Shown here: piece by piece, positions 42,622 to 50,892 of the stretch
Position numbering within the stretch: the first letter of the stretch is position 1
Layout of the letters: each line of letters begins with the position of its first letter
Assembly (NCBI GenBank): GCA_030684355.1
Contig: JAUXTN010000151.1
Location: forward strand, 1-56,068
DNA: 56,068 nucleotides
Reading direction: 5' to 3'
Source: Pseudomonadota bacterium
GTDB taxonomy: Bacteria; Myxococcota_A; UBA796; SXON01
Position numbers and translations under genes: made by a program
Notes under the pieces: generated by a model
What the model saw: only the letters and a program-made list of their open reading frames with translations
Told to the model about the DNA's origin: nothing
Database searches by the model: none

Positions 42622-43652
42622 GGGACCTCGTGGCACGCCACGGCGGAGCCGGAGGCGCGGGGGGAGAGCGATGGGGCAACGGCGGCGCACGGGGCGGTGG
42701 CGAGGGCGCACCGGGGGTGGAAGCGGCACCCGGAGGGCGGCGCGGCGACGCTCGCGGCGTGCCCGGGGATGCTGATGGGGACACGATCCTCGCCCGGCGC
42801 GGGCGGGAGCGCCGCGAGGAGGCCGCGCGTGTAGGGGTGGCGCCCCCCGCCGCCGTCCGGGTGGAACGCGCGCACCGGGCCGTGCTCCACGAGGCGCCCG
42901 GCGTAGAGCACGCCGATGTGCGTCGCGAGCTCGAGGAGCAGCGCGAGGTCGTGGGTGATGAACACCATCGCGAAGCCCGAGGCCTCCTGGAGGGCGAGGA
43001 GCCGGCGCAGGATCTCGCGCTCGACCACCACGTCCAGCGCGGTGGTGGGCTCGTCGAGGACGAGGAGCGGCGGGTCCAGCGCGAGGGCGAGGGCGAGCGT
43101 TGCGCGCTGCCGCATGCCGCCGGAGAGCGCGTGGGGGTAGGCATCGAGGTGGACGGGATCGAGGCCGACACGGCCGACGAGGGCGACGGCGCGGGCGCGG
43201 ATGGCGGCGCGCGAGAGGCCGCCCGACGATGCTCCGGCCCGCTCGGGGTGGGCCCTGAGCGTCTCGGCGACGTGCTCGCCGAGGGTCAGCACCGGGTTGA
43301 GCGCGGAGAGCGCGCCTTGCGGGACGAGCGCCACCTGCTCGCCCCAGACCTTGCGGAGCGCGGCGGCGTCCATCGCGAGGAGGTCGGCGCCGCCGAGGTG
43401 GACGGAGCCGCCTACGATGGCGCCCGGCGGCGGGAGGAGCCGCATCGCGCCGAGCACCGCCGTCGACTTGCCCGAGCCCGACTCGCCGACCAGCCCGAGG
43501 ATCTCGCCCGGGCGCACCGTGAAGCTCACGTCGTCCACCGCGCGCACCGCGCCGTAGGCCACGGAGAGGCCCTCCACGACGAGCCCCTCTGCCAGCCGGG
43601 GCTCGATCAGGCGAGGCTCGACCAGGGCGCGCACGCCAGCGGCCTCACGCAT
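42618..43652 (-). CDS. ABC transporter ATPase (DppD/OppD type)
   Basis: The protein has 344 residues. It has Walker [10 protein letters not shown] (56-64), Q-loop VPQGALSALNPVLTLG, signature LSGGMRQRATLALALA, Walker B LLVLDEPTTALDVV and H-loop VFITHDLAL. The C-terminal oligopeptide-transport domain carries GCRFHPRCALATAPC. The start overlaps the end of the permease gene by eight bases (43645-43652); the stop overlaps the next ATPase gene by four. Two ATPases with different C-termini, as here, are the rule in Opp/Dpp importers. The second half of the nucleotide-binding interface is provided by the 41530 gene product. Nothing is missing. Confidence 0.95.
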   Translation of the reverse strand: MREAAGVRALVEPRLIEPRLAEGLVVEGLSVAYGAVRAVDDVSFTVRPGEILGLVGESGSGKSTAVLGAMRLLPPPGAIVGGSVHLGGADLLAMDAAALRKVWGEQVALVPQGALSALNPVLTLGEHVAETLRAHPERAGASSGGLSRAAIRARAVALVGRVGLDPVHLDAYPHALSGGMRQRATLALALALDPPLLVLDEPTTALDVVVEREILRRLLALQEASGFAMVFITHDLALLLELATHIGVLYAGRLVEHGPVRAFHPDGGGGRHPYTRGLLAALPPAPGEDRVPISIPGHAASVAAPPSGCRFHPRCALATAPCAAVAPSLSPRASGSAVACHEVP

Positions 43653-44592
43653 GGGTGGCTCCGTCGCGACACACCGGGGTTGGTTGGGGCCCCGGGCCCG
43701 TCGCCGCGCGCGCGGCGAGCCGGGGGTTGGCGCGCTCGTCCAGCGCGAAGCCGAGCAGGGCCAGCCCGAACCCGAGCGTGGCGACGCCGAGGCCGGTCGG
43801 CACGAAGGTCCACCACGAGCCCGTCAGGAGCGCGCTGTCGTTGGTCGCCCAGTAGAGGTTCGTGCCCCAGGTCACCGCGGAGAGGTCTCCCAGGCCCAGG
43901 AACTCCAGCCCCACCTGCGCGCCCACCGCGTAGAGCGTGGCGCCGATGAAGGAGGAGCCAAGCAGCGCCGCGAGGTTGGGGAGGAGCTCGACCAGCACGA
44001 TGCGCCACGCGGACTCGCCGCTGATCTGCGCGGCGGCGACGAAGTCCCGGCGCCGCAGCGACGCGACCTGCGCGCGCACGACCCGGGCGTGCCAGGGCCA
44101 GCCGGTGAGCGCGAGCACGACTGCCATCGTGACCGGCCCGGGGGGGAGGAAGGCCGCGATCACGACGATCAACGGGAGGCCGGGCATGACCAGGGAGACG
44201 TTCACCACGAGGGAGAGGACCGAGTCGACGATCCCGCCGAAGAAGGCGGCCGTGGCCCCCACGACGGCCCCGACGAGCACGACGGCGAAGCCGACGATGG
44301 CCCCGACGAGGAGCGTGCTGCGCGCGCCCACGACGGTCTGCGCGAACACGTCCTGCCCCTGCCCCGTCGTGCCGAACCAGAACGCGGCCGAGGGGGGCTC
44401 GAGCGGCGCGCCGACGTAGGCGGTGGGATCCCCCACGAGCAGCGGCCCCACGAGCGCGAGGAGGGCGAAGCCCGCCACGATGGCGACGCCGAGCGCGCTG
44501 CGGAGGTCGCGCCGCCGGGGGGCGGTGGGCGTGCCGGTGGGCATGCCGGTTGGCGTGCCGATGGGCGTGCCGGTTGGCGTGCGCGCGCTCAT
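43645..44592 (-). CDS. ABC transporter permease (DppC/OppC type)
   Basis: The protein has 315 residues. ATG 44592 overlaps the stop of the upstream permease gene by ATGA. The N-terminus is a Thr/Pro/Gly tandem repeat (MSARTPTGTPIGTPTG..., from a 12-base DNA repeat at 44525-44584) ahead of the first membrane helix, which replaces the usual short polar N-tail. Six transmembrane helices follow, the inner ones being the BPD_transp_1 domain, with the EAA-like loop AAAQISGESAWRIVLVELLPN that docks onto the ATPases. The Dpp-type permease motif FWFGTTGQGQDVFAQTVVGAR near residue 80 is standard for this subfamily. It forms the channel together with the 44589 permease. Confidence 0.93.
   Translation of the reverse strand: MSARTPTGTPIGTPTGMPTGTPTAPRRRDLRSALGVAIVAGFALLALVGPLLVGDPTAYVGAPLEPPSAAFWFGTTGQGQDVFAQTVVGARSTLLVGAIVGFAVVLVGAVVGATAAFFGGIVDSVLSLVVNVSLVMPGLPLIVVIAAFLPPGPVTMAVVLALTGWPWHARVVRAQVASLRRRDFVAAAQISGESAWRIVLVELLPNLAALLGSSFIGATLYAVGAQVGLEFLGLGDLSAVTWGTNLYWATNDSALLTGSWWTFVPTGLGVATLGFGLALLGFALDERANPRLAARAATGPGPQPTPVCRDGATHA
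44525..44584. repeat. Five copies of a 12-base tandem repeat
   Basis: Units GTGGGCGTGCCG, GTGGGCATGCCG, GTTGGCGTGCCG, ATGGGCGTGCCG and GTTGGCGTGCGC follow each other without gaps. On the minus strand they encode the four-residue unit Thr-Pro-Thr/Ile-Gly at the N-terminus of the DppC-type permease. A 12-base period preserves the frame, so the length may vary between strains. Confidence 0.85.
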
Positions 44593-45566
44593 CCGCGTGC
44601 CCGCGGGTCGAGGAGGACCACCACCACGTCCACGATCGCGTTGGCGGCGAGCACGGCGAGCGTGATGGTGAGGAAGAGGCCCTGCAGGAGCGGGTAGTCC
44701 TGCCCGCGCACGGCCTGGAGGAGCAGGTAGCCCTGGCCCGGGTACGCGAACACGATCTCCGTGAGCAGCGCCCCGGAGAGCACGAACCCCAGCGCCATGC
44801 CGAACGACGTGAGGCTCGGCAACAGCGCGTTGCGGATGCCGTAGTGGAAGAAGACGCGGCCCGGCGGCAGCCCGCGCGCCTGGGCAAAGCGGATCGGCTC
44901 GTCGTCGAGCACGCCCATCATCGCGTTGCGCATCGTGAGCACCCAGCCGCCGAGCGAGGCGAGCACCATCGTCGCCCCGGGGAGCAGCGCGTGGCGCACC
45001 GCGCTCGCGGCGAAGGCGAGCGTGAAGCTGGGGTTCACCTCGGGGCCGTAGGCGTGGCGGACGGGGAACCAGCCGAGCTGGAAGCCGAGGAGCCACGCGG
45101 CGGCCATCGCGAGCCAGAAGTAGGGAAAGGCCCCGAGGAAGGAGAGCAACGGCGGCGCGATCGTGTCGAGCCACCCGCCGCGGCGCCACGCCGCCACCGC
45201 CCCGATCGCCGAGCCGAGCACGAACGCCACCACGAGCGCCCCGCCCGCGAGGAACAGCGTCCACCCGAGCCCGCCCGCGATCACCTCGCTCACCGGCGAG
45301 GGGAAATAGACCAGCGAGATGCCGAGCTCTCCGCGCGCGAGCTGCCCCAGGTAGGTGCCGTATTGCGCCGCGATCGGGGCGTCGGAGAGGCCGAGCGTCA
45401 CCGTCAACGCCTCGAGCGCCGCGGGCTCGAGCCGCCCCTGGAACCGGGCGAAGAGCGCCTGGGCGGGATCTCCCGGCATCAGGCGCGGGAGGAGGAAATT
45501 CAGCGTCAGGGCGAACCACGCGGCGAGGGCGTAGAGGCCGAGCCGGCGGCCGAGGTGGGGACTCAT
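44589..45566 (-). CDS. ABC transporter permease (DppB/OppB type)
   Basis: The protein has 325 residues. ATG 45566 overlaps the stop of the substrate-binding gene by ATGA. It has the standard DppB layout: the first helix (LGLYALAAWFALTLNFLLPRLMPGDP) ending in the PGDP motif, a periplasmic domain, then five helices including SLGGWVLTMRNAMMGVLDDEPIRFAQARGLP, whose MRN and ARGL segments form the EAA loop for ATPase docking. The extracytoplasmic loop around FARFQGRLEPAALEAL is of usual length. The operon position is second after the binding protein. Substrate is assigned from context only. Confidence 0.94.
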   Translation of the reverse strand: MSPHLGRRLGLYALAAWFALTLNFLLPRLMPGDPAQALFARFQGRLEPAALEALTVTLGLSDAPIAAQYGTYLGQLARGELGISLVYFPSPVSEVIAGGLGWTLFLAGGALVVAFVLGSAIGAVAAWRRGGWLDTIAPPLLSFLGAFPYFWLAMAAAWLLGFQLGWFPVRHAYGPEVNPSFTLAFAASAVRHALLPGATMVLASLGGWVLTMRNAMMGVLDDEPIRFAQARGLPPGRVFFHYGIRNALLPSLTSFGMALGFVLSGALLTEIVFAYPGQGYLLLQAVRGQDYPLLQGLFLTITLAVLAANAIVDVVVVLLDPRARG

Positions 45567-47230
45567 CGCGCCGCCCCGCGCTCGGCGAGCCCGTCGTTGC
45601 GCGGCCGGAGCCGCGTGAGCACGAGGAGCACGTCGGGGACGGCGTTGGGGGAGAGGGTCGCGTAGGGGGTCTCGCGGTCCGGGAACCCGTCGAAGCGCTG
45701 GGTGTTGAATTCGCCCCACGCCGCCGTCGGGAACAAGGGGATGGCGGGGGCCTCGGCTACGAAGGCGGCCTGGAGCGCATCGGAGAGCCGGTGCTGCTCG
45801 GCGGGGTCCACGGTGGCCTCGAACGCGGCGAGCAGATCGTCCGCCGCGGGGCTCCCGTAGCGGTGCCAGTTCGTGGCGGCGGGGGTGCCGACGGGCTTGA
45901 CCGTCGAGGAGCCGAGGAGGGAGCGGTAGAACGCGTGGGGCGTCGGCCCGGAGACGGACCAGCCGAGCGCGAGGGCGAAGTCCCCCCGGCTCACCCGGTC
46001 GAACCACGACGCGAAGTCGAGGCCCTCCACCCGCGCGTCCACGCCGAGGGCGTCGAGGTCTCGGGCGATGATCTGCGCGGCGCGCACCCAGTCCGACCAC
46101 CCCGCCGGGCAGAGGATCGGCATGACCAGGGCCTCGCCGGCGGCGTTCGCGCGGCGGCCGTCCTCCCCGAGGGGCCAGCCCGCGGCGTCGAGGAGCGCGC
46201 CCGCGGCCGCCGGATCGTGGCGGACCCAGCCGCCGTCCGGCGCGAGGTCGTCGCGACGCCAGGCACGGTAGCCGTCGGAGAGCGCCGTGGGGTGGGACGG
46301 CGGCACGTAGTCGTGCATGGCGACGCGCACGAGCCGTTTCCGGTCGATGGCGAGGCTCAACGCCTGGCGCACGCGCGCGTCGTCGAGGGGTGCCCGGGTC
46401 GTCTGCGGGTAGAGGAACACGGTGTCGCCGACGGCCGGGAACCAGTAGTGGAAGTGAGCGGGATCCCGCGCGACGTAGGTGCGCTCGATCGCGGGCACGA
46501 AGCTCCCGGCCCAGTCCACCTCGCCGCGCACGAGCGCGAGCAGCGCCTGGTCGTTGGAGCCCACCGCCGGGAACCTCAGCGCGTCCACCTTGGGGAGCCC
46601 CTCCTGCCAGTAACGCGGGTTCCGGCCGAGCTCCCAGAGCTGGGCGTCGAAGCGGCGGATCTCGGTGAACGGGCCGGTGCCCACGGGGTTGGGGTTGGTG
46701 AACGACACCGGATCGGCGATGCCCTGCCAGGCGTGCTTCGGCACGATCGCCTGCCCGCCGACCAGGGAGAGGCCCGGCGAATACGGATGCGTGAAGACGA
46801 ACTCGACGGTGTGGGCGTCGAGCGCGCGCACGCTCTCGAGGTAGGTCCACGCCCCGGCCCCGTCGAGCGCCGGAAAGCGCTTGAGGAGGTCGAAGGTGTA
46901 GGCGACGTCGTCCGCCTCGAACGCCGCCCCGTCCGACCACGTCACGCCCGCGCGCACGTCGAAGCGCAAGCGGCGCGCGGGCTCGGTCCAGGTCCAGGCC
47001 GTCGCGAGCCACGGCACGGTCTCGCCCGTGGCGCGGTTGTAGAGGAGGAGCGGCTCGTAGATGCCGGACGCGGTGGGCCAGCGCGCGCCCCCCGTCGAGA
47101 GGAGCGGGTTGAAGTTGCGCACCCACGCCGCCTGCTGCTCCTGGAGCACGGTGAGCGTGCCCGGGGGCGTCTCCCCGGGGGGATCGGCGCACCCGGCGAG
47201 AAGCGCGAGGGAAAGGGCGAATGCCCTCAT
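45563..47230 (-). CDS. Solute-binding lipoprotein, family 5 (probable beta-glucoside/oligosaccharide)
   Basis: The protein has 555 residues. ATG 47230 gives a lipobox (ALLAGC, lipid Cys14). The fold is that of family-5 binding proteins: a first lobe with TVLQEQQAAWVRNFNPLL, GVTWSDGAAFEADDVAYTF and VGTGPFTEIRRF, and the characteristic VRQALSLAIDRKRLVRVA of OppA/DppA. Family-5 proteins also bind cello- and xylo-oligosaccharides in Thermotoga and relatives. Here the operon ends in a cytoplasmic GH1 beta-glucosidase and begins next to a GH16 relic, so a beta-glucoside ligand is more likely than a peptide (inference). Its ATG overlaps the stop codon of that relic by ATGA. It is anchored in the cytoplasmic or outer membrane by its lipid. 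Confidence 0.92.
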   Translation of the reverse strand: MRAFALSLALLAGCADPPGETPPGTLTVLQEQQAAWVRNFNPLLSTGGARWPTASGIYEPLLLYNRATGETVPWLATAWTWTEPARRLRFDVRAGVTWSDGAAFEADDVAYTFDLLKRFPALDGAGAWTYLESVRALDAHTVEFVFTHPYSPGLSLVGGQAIVPKHAWQGIADPVSFTNPNPVGTGPFTEIRRFDAQLWELGRNPRYWQEGLPKVDALRFPAVGSNDQALLALVRGEVDWAGSFVPAIERTYVARDPAHFHYWFPAVGDTVFLYPQTTRAPLDDARVRQALSLAIDRKRLVRVAMHDYVPPSHPTALSDGYRAWRRDDLAPDGGWVRHDPAAAGALLDAAGWPLGEDGRRANAAGEALVMPILCPAGWSDWVRAAQIIARDLDALGVDARVEGLDFASWFDRVSRGDFALALGWSVSGPTPHAFYRSLLGSSTVKPVGTPAATNWHRYGSPAADDLLAAFEATVDPAEQHRLSDALQAAFVAEAPAIPLFPTAAWGEFNTQRFDGFPDRETPYATLSPNAVPDVLLVLTRLRPRNDGLAERGAAR

Positions 47231-47421
47231 CCGGACGTGGCCGGGAAGGGGGGCCCGGACGTCGGCTCGTCGAGCGAGGAGCCGCCGACCGCGAGGTTGA
47301 GGAGCAGGAACCATTCGCCGTCGAACACCCAACTCCCCTGGATGTCTCCCGCGCGCACGGAATCGTCCATGCGGCCGACGAGGTGCATCGCGGGATGACC
47401 GCCCACAACAAGCTGCAACAC
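47227..47421 (-). pseudogene. GH16 glucanase C-terminal relic at head of transport operon
   Basis: This is a 64-codon frame. Residues about 20-62 (GDIQGSWVFDGEWFLLLNLA, then VGG and a Pro-rich stretch to FPATSG) match the near-C-terminal part of family-16 glycoside hydrolases, where WVFDxPFFLLLNLAVGG is conserved, but the catalytic ExDxxE part and the last strand (VDYVRVY) are absent. An in-frame stop (TGA) lies six codons upstream of the first possible start (TTG 47421). The relic's stop codon overlaps the binding-protein start by ATGA. I read it as the tail of a lost laminarinase-like gene. It may still be translated as a short leader from ATG 47391 or GTG 47409. Confidence 0.55.
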
Positions 47422-47519
47422 AACCCGACAAGGTCAACCCCAGGGGACACAACCCAACCCCCCTCCCCCGTCGCCCACCCGCCCGGCCCGCTAAGCCTGT
47501 GTCAGAAGTGAGGTGAGCA

Positions 47520-48296
47520 ATGCAAAGCCATCGTATTTGTGCCCTTCTCGGCGGTCTCCTGCTGGGCGCGACGGGGTGCACGGTCAACCTCGACGGCTCC
47601 TTGAACGAGGAGACGCGGAACATGGCAGGCTTCACCGGCGTCACCAATCGAAGCGACGCCGACGTGGTGCTCGTGCCGGTCGGTGACGGCCACGAATCCG
47701 GCGACGTCCTGGTCTCCTGCTCGGGCAATGTCGTCGCCGACGTCTCGACGACGGTGGACACCAACGGCAGCCTCATCATCGACTTCGCGGCGGAGATCGC
47801 CTCGGTGTTCGATTGCGGGATCACGGTGGTCACCGAGGGTGTCGCCGAGGTGGTCGTCGACGGCGACGGCGACGTCGTTTGCGAGGACCCGTTGCAGGAC
47901 GTCCGCACCATCGAGGTCAACGGCAACGGCTCCGTCCGGCTCGCGTCGGTGAGCGCCGACGAGCTCAACATCCTCGTGACCGGCACGGGCGAGGTCGTCA
48001 TCGACGCCGTCACCGCCAACCAGCTCAACATCGACTTGCGCGGCACCGGGGATGCCACGCTCGCGGGCACGGCCACCGGGGTCGACCTCCTGGTCTCCGG
48101 CAACGGCAGCCTGGCCGCCCAGGATCTCGAGGCGGGCTACCTCCACGCGCTGCTCAACGGCACCGGCAACGCGGTGATCACGGTCAACGGCATCGTGGAC
48201 GCCGAGGTCACCGGCGACGTCAAGCTCGACATCTACGGGGCGGCCGAGGCCGGCGAGATCGTAGAGGCCGACGGTGGCGCGGTGATCTTCCACTAA
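47520..48296 (+). CDS. GIN-domain lipoprotein (DUF2807-like)
   Basis: The protein has 258 residues. ATG 47520 stands behind GAGGTGAGCA. A lipobox (LLLGATGC) gives Cys20. The body is a right-handed parallel beta-helix with regular short strands, e.g. IEVNGNGSVRLASVSADEL, LNILVTGTGEVVIDAVTA, LNIDLRGTGDATLAG, which is the GIN pattern of putative autotransporter-head or adhesin proteins. It should be anchored on the outside of the cell. Genes of this family often stand alone, as here. It is divergent from the transport operon (289 bases from the binding-protein ATG, part of which holds the GH16 relic) and convergent with the DEAD-box gene. The ligand is unknown. Confidence 0.85.
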   Translation: MQSHRICALLGGLLLGATGCTVNLDGSLNEETRNMAGFTGVTNRSDADVVLVPVGDGHESGDVLVSCSGNVVADVSTTVDTNGSLIIDFAAEIASVFDCGITVVTEGVAEVVVDGDGDVVCEDPLQDVRTIEVNGNGSVRLASVSADELNILVTGTGEVVIDAVTANQLNIDLRGTGDATLAGTATGVDLLVSGNGSLAAQDLEAGYLHALLNGTGNAVITVNGIVDAEVTGDVKLDIYGAAEAGEIVEADGGAVIFH

Positions 48297-48307
48297 GCCT
48301 CGCGCCC

Positions 48308-48343
48308 GGGCCGGCGTGTCGCCCAAGAGGTGACCGCCGGCCC
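48308..48343. terminator. Long hairpin between convergent genes
   Basis: GGGCCGGCG at 48308-48316 pairs perfectly with CGCCGGCCC at 48335-48343; GTC/GAC at 48318-48320 and 48332-48334 extend the stem inside. The position between the GIN gene and the DEAD-box gene, which face each other, suggests a bidirectional terminator. There is no T-run, which is common in GC-rich genomes. Confidence 0.6.
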
Positions 48344-48352
48344 CTTCGCGTT

Positions 48353-49516
48353 CTACCGACCCCTCGACCGCGAACCCCCGCGCGCCCCGCGGAGCGGCGC
48401 CGGCGCCACGCTCCCGTCTCCGAGCATGGCCAGGAGCGGCGCGTCCCGCGGGGTCACGAGGTTCACGACCAGGCCCTCCTTGCCCGCGCGTGCCGTGCGC
48501 CCCACCCGGTGCAGGTAGTTCTCGAGCTCCCGCGGCAGGTGGACGTTGATGACGCGGGCGACATGGTCGATGTCGAGCCCGCGCGCGCCCATGTCGGTGG
48601 TGATGAACAGCCCCTGGCGCGCCTCGCGGAAGGCCTTCAGGTTCTGCCGCCGCTCCACCGGATCGCTGTTCCCGCGGTGCACGACGCAGCTCCACCCTTC
48701 GGCCTGGAGCGCCGTCGCGAGGCTGTCGCACTGCTCGCGGGTGTTGGCGAAGAGCATCGTGCCCCCGCTCGTGGGCTCCGCGAGGATCCGCAGCAGCACG
48801 TCGAGGCGGCGGCCGTCGGGCACGTCGACGTGCCGGGTGCGCAGCGTCGGCACCACCTTCTGGCTGCCCTTCGTCTCGATCGCGATCGCGTCGGAGAACA
48901 TGCGGCCCACGAGCTCCTGGACGCCCGCCGACATCGTCGCCGAGAACAACGCAAGCTGGCGTTGCGACGGGCAGGCGCGCACGACCTCGACCACCTGGGG
49001 CAGGAAGCCGAGGTCGAGAAGCTGGTCGGCCTCGTCCAGCACCACGATGCGGATGGCGGCGAGGCTGAGCTCCCCGCTCTGGAGGAGGCGCTCGAGCCGG
49101 CCGGGCGTGGCCACGAGCACCTCGAAGTTGCCCGCGACCGTCTCCCGGTTCTGCCGCAGCTTCTGCCCGCCCAGCACGGTGCGGACCCGCAGGCGCGTCT
49201 CGTGGGTGAGGCTCTTGAACACGAGCGCCACCTGCTCGCCGAGCTCGCGGGTGGGCACGATGACCAGGGCGCGCGGCTCGCGCTCGTCCTCGACCTTGTT
49301 GCCATCGTCCTCCATGCGCTTCAAGCGGTCGAGGATGGGCAGGACGTACGTGAGCGTCTTGCCGCTCCCCGTCTCGGCGATCGCGACCACCGACTGCCGC
49401 TCGAGCATCAAGGGCAGGGCGCGGGCCTGGATCTCGGTCAGGGTGACGAGCTCGCGCGCGGCCAGCGTGGCCTGCAACGATGGGAGGAGCTCGAGCTCGG
49501 CGAAGGTAGACGGCAT
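48353..49516 (-). CDS. DEAD-box RNA helicase
   Basis: The protein has 387 residues. ATG 49516 (MPSTFAELELLPSL) is the family start. It carries Q motif LTEIQ, motif I AETGSGKT (47-54), Ia PTRELGEQV, Ib VATPGRL, motif II DEAD (161-164), motif III FSAT, IV LFANTR, V TTDMGARGLDI and VI HRVGRTARAG. The core is complete; there is hardly any C-terminal extension (a short Arg/Gly/Ser tail), so it resembles compact RhlE/CsdA-like enzymes that unwind RNA during ribosome assembly or cold adaptation. The precise subfamily is not clear. The gene is divergent from the DUF3089 gene over 168 bases. Confidence 0.96.
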   Translation of the reverse strand: MPSTFAELELLPSLQATLAARELVTLTEIQARALPLMLERQSVVAIAETGSGKTLTYVLPILDRLKRMEDDGNKVEDEREPRALVIVPTRELGEQVALVFKSLTHETRLRVRTVLGGQKLRQNRETVAGNFEVLVATPGRLERLLQSGELSLAAIRIVVLDEADQLLDLGFLPQVVEVVRACPSQRQLALFSATMSAGVQELVGRMFSDAIAIETKGSQKVVPTLRTRHVDVPDGRRLDVLLRILAEPTSGGTMLFANTREQCDSLATALQAEGWSCVVHRGNSDPVERRQNLKAFREARQGLFITTDMGARGLDIDHVARVINVHLPRELENYLHRVGRTARAGKEGLVVNLVTPRDAPLLAMLGDGSVAPAPLRGARGGSRSRGR

Positions 49517-49684
49517 GGTCGGTCCGGGGACGAACGACGGGCTATCGCGCCGACGCGCCGGCGTGGTGGGGAGGACGGGCTTCGTCACGAGCGGTCGGAG
49601 CCGCAAGCTCCGCGTTGGCGCTCCGGATACGCTCGACGTTGGAGCGCGGATGGACGTCGCAACGTCGTTGAACGGGGTGCGCGG

Positions 49685-50875
49685 GTGAGGCCCGTGGCAC
49701 GGCGGATCCTCCTCGCGGCGGGCGGGGTCGTGCTCCTCGCCGCGCTCCTCGCGACGAACCTCGGCGCGGTCGTGCTGTGGGGGATGACGCCGAGCGCCGC
49801 CTTCGGAGCGCAGCTCGCGCCCGCGCCTCCCGACTACGCCGACGACGCCGCCTGGACCGCCCTCCCCACCCGCGCGGACGCCGCGGACGCCGCGCCGCCC
49901 GGCTCGCCCGCCATCGACCCGGCGCTGGCACCCGCCGACGTCTTCTACATCCACCCCACGACCTACGTGGGCCCCCGCTGGAACGCCCCGGTCGACGACC
50001 CCGCGCTCAACGACGCCACCGACGCCGTCGCCACCCGGATCCAGGCGAGCGCGTTCAACGCGTGCTGCGCGGTCTACGGCCCCCGCTACCGGCAGACCAA
50101 CGGGCTCCCCCTGCTCCGCCCCTCCCCCGACGGGGCCCTCGCGCTCGAGGTCGCCTACGACGACGTGCGGCGCGCCTTCCTCGCGTTCAACGAGCGCCGT
50201 GGCGATGGCCGGCCCTTCCTCGTCGCCGCCCACAGCCAGGGCTCGGCGCTCGCGACGCGCCTCCTCGAAGAGGAGGTGTCCGGCACGCCGCTCCGGGATT
50301 GGTTGGTCGCCGCCTACCTGCTCGGGGCCCCCGTGTCGGAGGCCGGCCTCCTAAGCCGCGCACCGGACCTCCCACCGTGCCGCGCCGCGGACGACCTGCA
50401 CTGCGTCGTCGCCTGGAACGCGCGCCGCGTCGACTACACGCGCACCGACATGGAGTGGAACTCGCAGGATGGCACCCAGCGCCTGTGTAGCAACCCCCTT
50501 TCGTGGCAACCGGGCGGGGAGGCCGCCCCCGCGGCGGCCAACCTGGGCGCGGTCTTCCTCGAGAGCGACGCCCCCGCGCCGCGCCCGGGGTTCGCGGACG
50601 CCCAGTGTGTCGGCGACACGCTCGTGGTGCACACCGTGGGCGTCCCCCCGCGCGACTTCATGAGCCGGATCCTCGACCGGGTGCTCGGCGCCGGAAACCT
50701 CCACCCCGTCGAATATCAGCTCTACTTCATGAACCTCCGGGAGAACGCCTCGCGCCGGGTCGCGGCGATGACCGCGCCCCCCGTCGTCACCGCGGCGCCC
50801 GTCGTCACCGCGCCCCCCGTCGTCACCGCGCCCCCCGTCGTCACCGCGCCCCCCGTCGTCACCGCGGCGCCCTGA
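49685..50875 (+). CDS. DUF3089-family alpha/beta-hydrolase-like protein
   Basis: The protein has 396 residues. GTG 49685 is the first of two nearby GTG codons; GGGG precedes it at about five bases. One N-terminal membrane helix (residues 7-35) anchors the protein. The domain starts around DVFYIHPTTY, with the nucleophile-elbow-like HSQGSALA (Ser184 in GxSxG-like AHSQG). The pattern DVFYIHPTTY...NTD/ACC...YGPRYRQ is typical of DUF3089, a family predicted to be hydrolases. The C-terminal tail is a tandem of about six APPVVT units (from an 18-base DNA repeat), an odd feature. The substrate is unknown. Confidence 0.85.
   Translation: MRPVARRILLAAGGVVLLAALLATNLGAVVLWGMTPSAAFGAQLAPAPPDYADDAAWTALPTRADAADAAPPGSPAIDPALAPADVFYIHPTTYVGPRWNAPVDDPALNDATDAVATRIQASAFNACCAVYGPRYRQTNGLPLLRPSPDGALALEVAYDDVRRAFLAFNERRGDGRPFLVAAHSQGSALATRLLEEEVSGTPLRDWLVAAYLLGAPVSEAGLLSRAPDLPPCRAADDLHCVVAWNARRVDYTRTDMEWNSQDGTQRLCSNPLSWQPGGEAAPAAANLGAVFLESDAPAPRPGFADAQCVGDTLVVHTVGVPPRDFMSRILDRVLGAGNLHPVEYQLYFMNLRENASRRVAAMTAPPVVTAAPVVTAPPVVTAPPVVTAPPVVTAAP
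50771..50872. repeat. 18-base tandem repeat at the 3' end of the DUF3089 gene
   Basis: About 5.7 copies of ACCGCGCCCCCCGTCGTC, with ACCGCGGCGCCCGTCGTC variants, end just before the stop codon. They encode Thr-Ala-Pro/Ala-Pro-Val-Val. The period keeps the frame, so copy number could vary. The repeats could also serve as a spacer to a surface partner. Confidence 0.88.
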
Positions 50876-50892
50876 CGCGCATCCCTCGCTCG

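Noticed and set aside
44589..47450. 953-codon single frame covering the permease and the upstream DNA
   Set aside because: Only the last 325 codons encode the permease. The upstream part is the wrong frame of the solute-binding gene, which starts separately at 47230.
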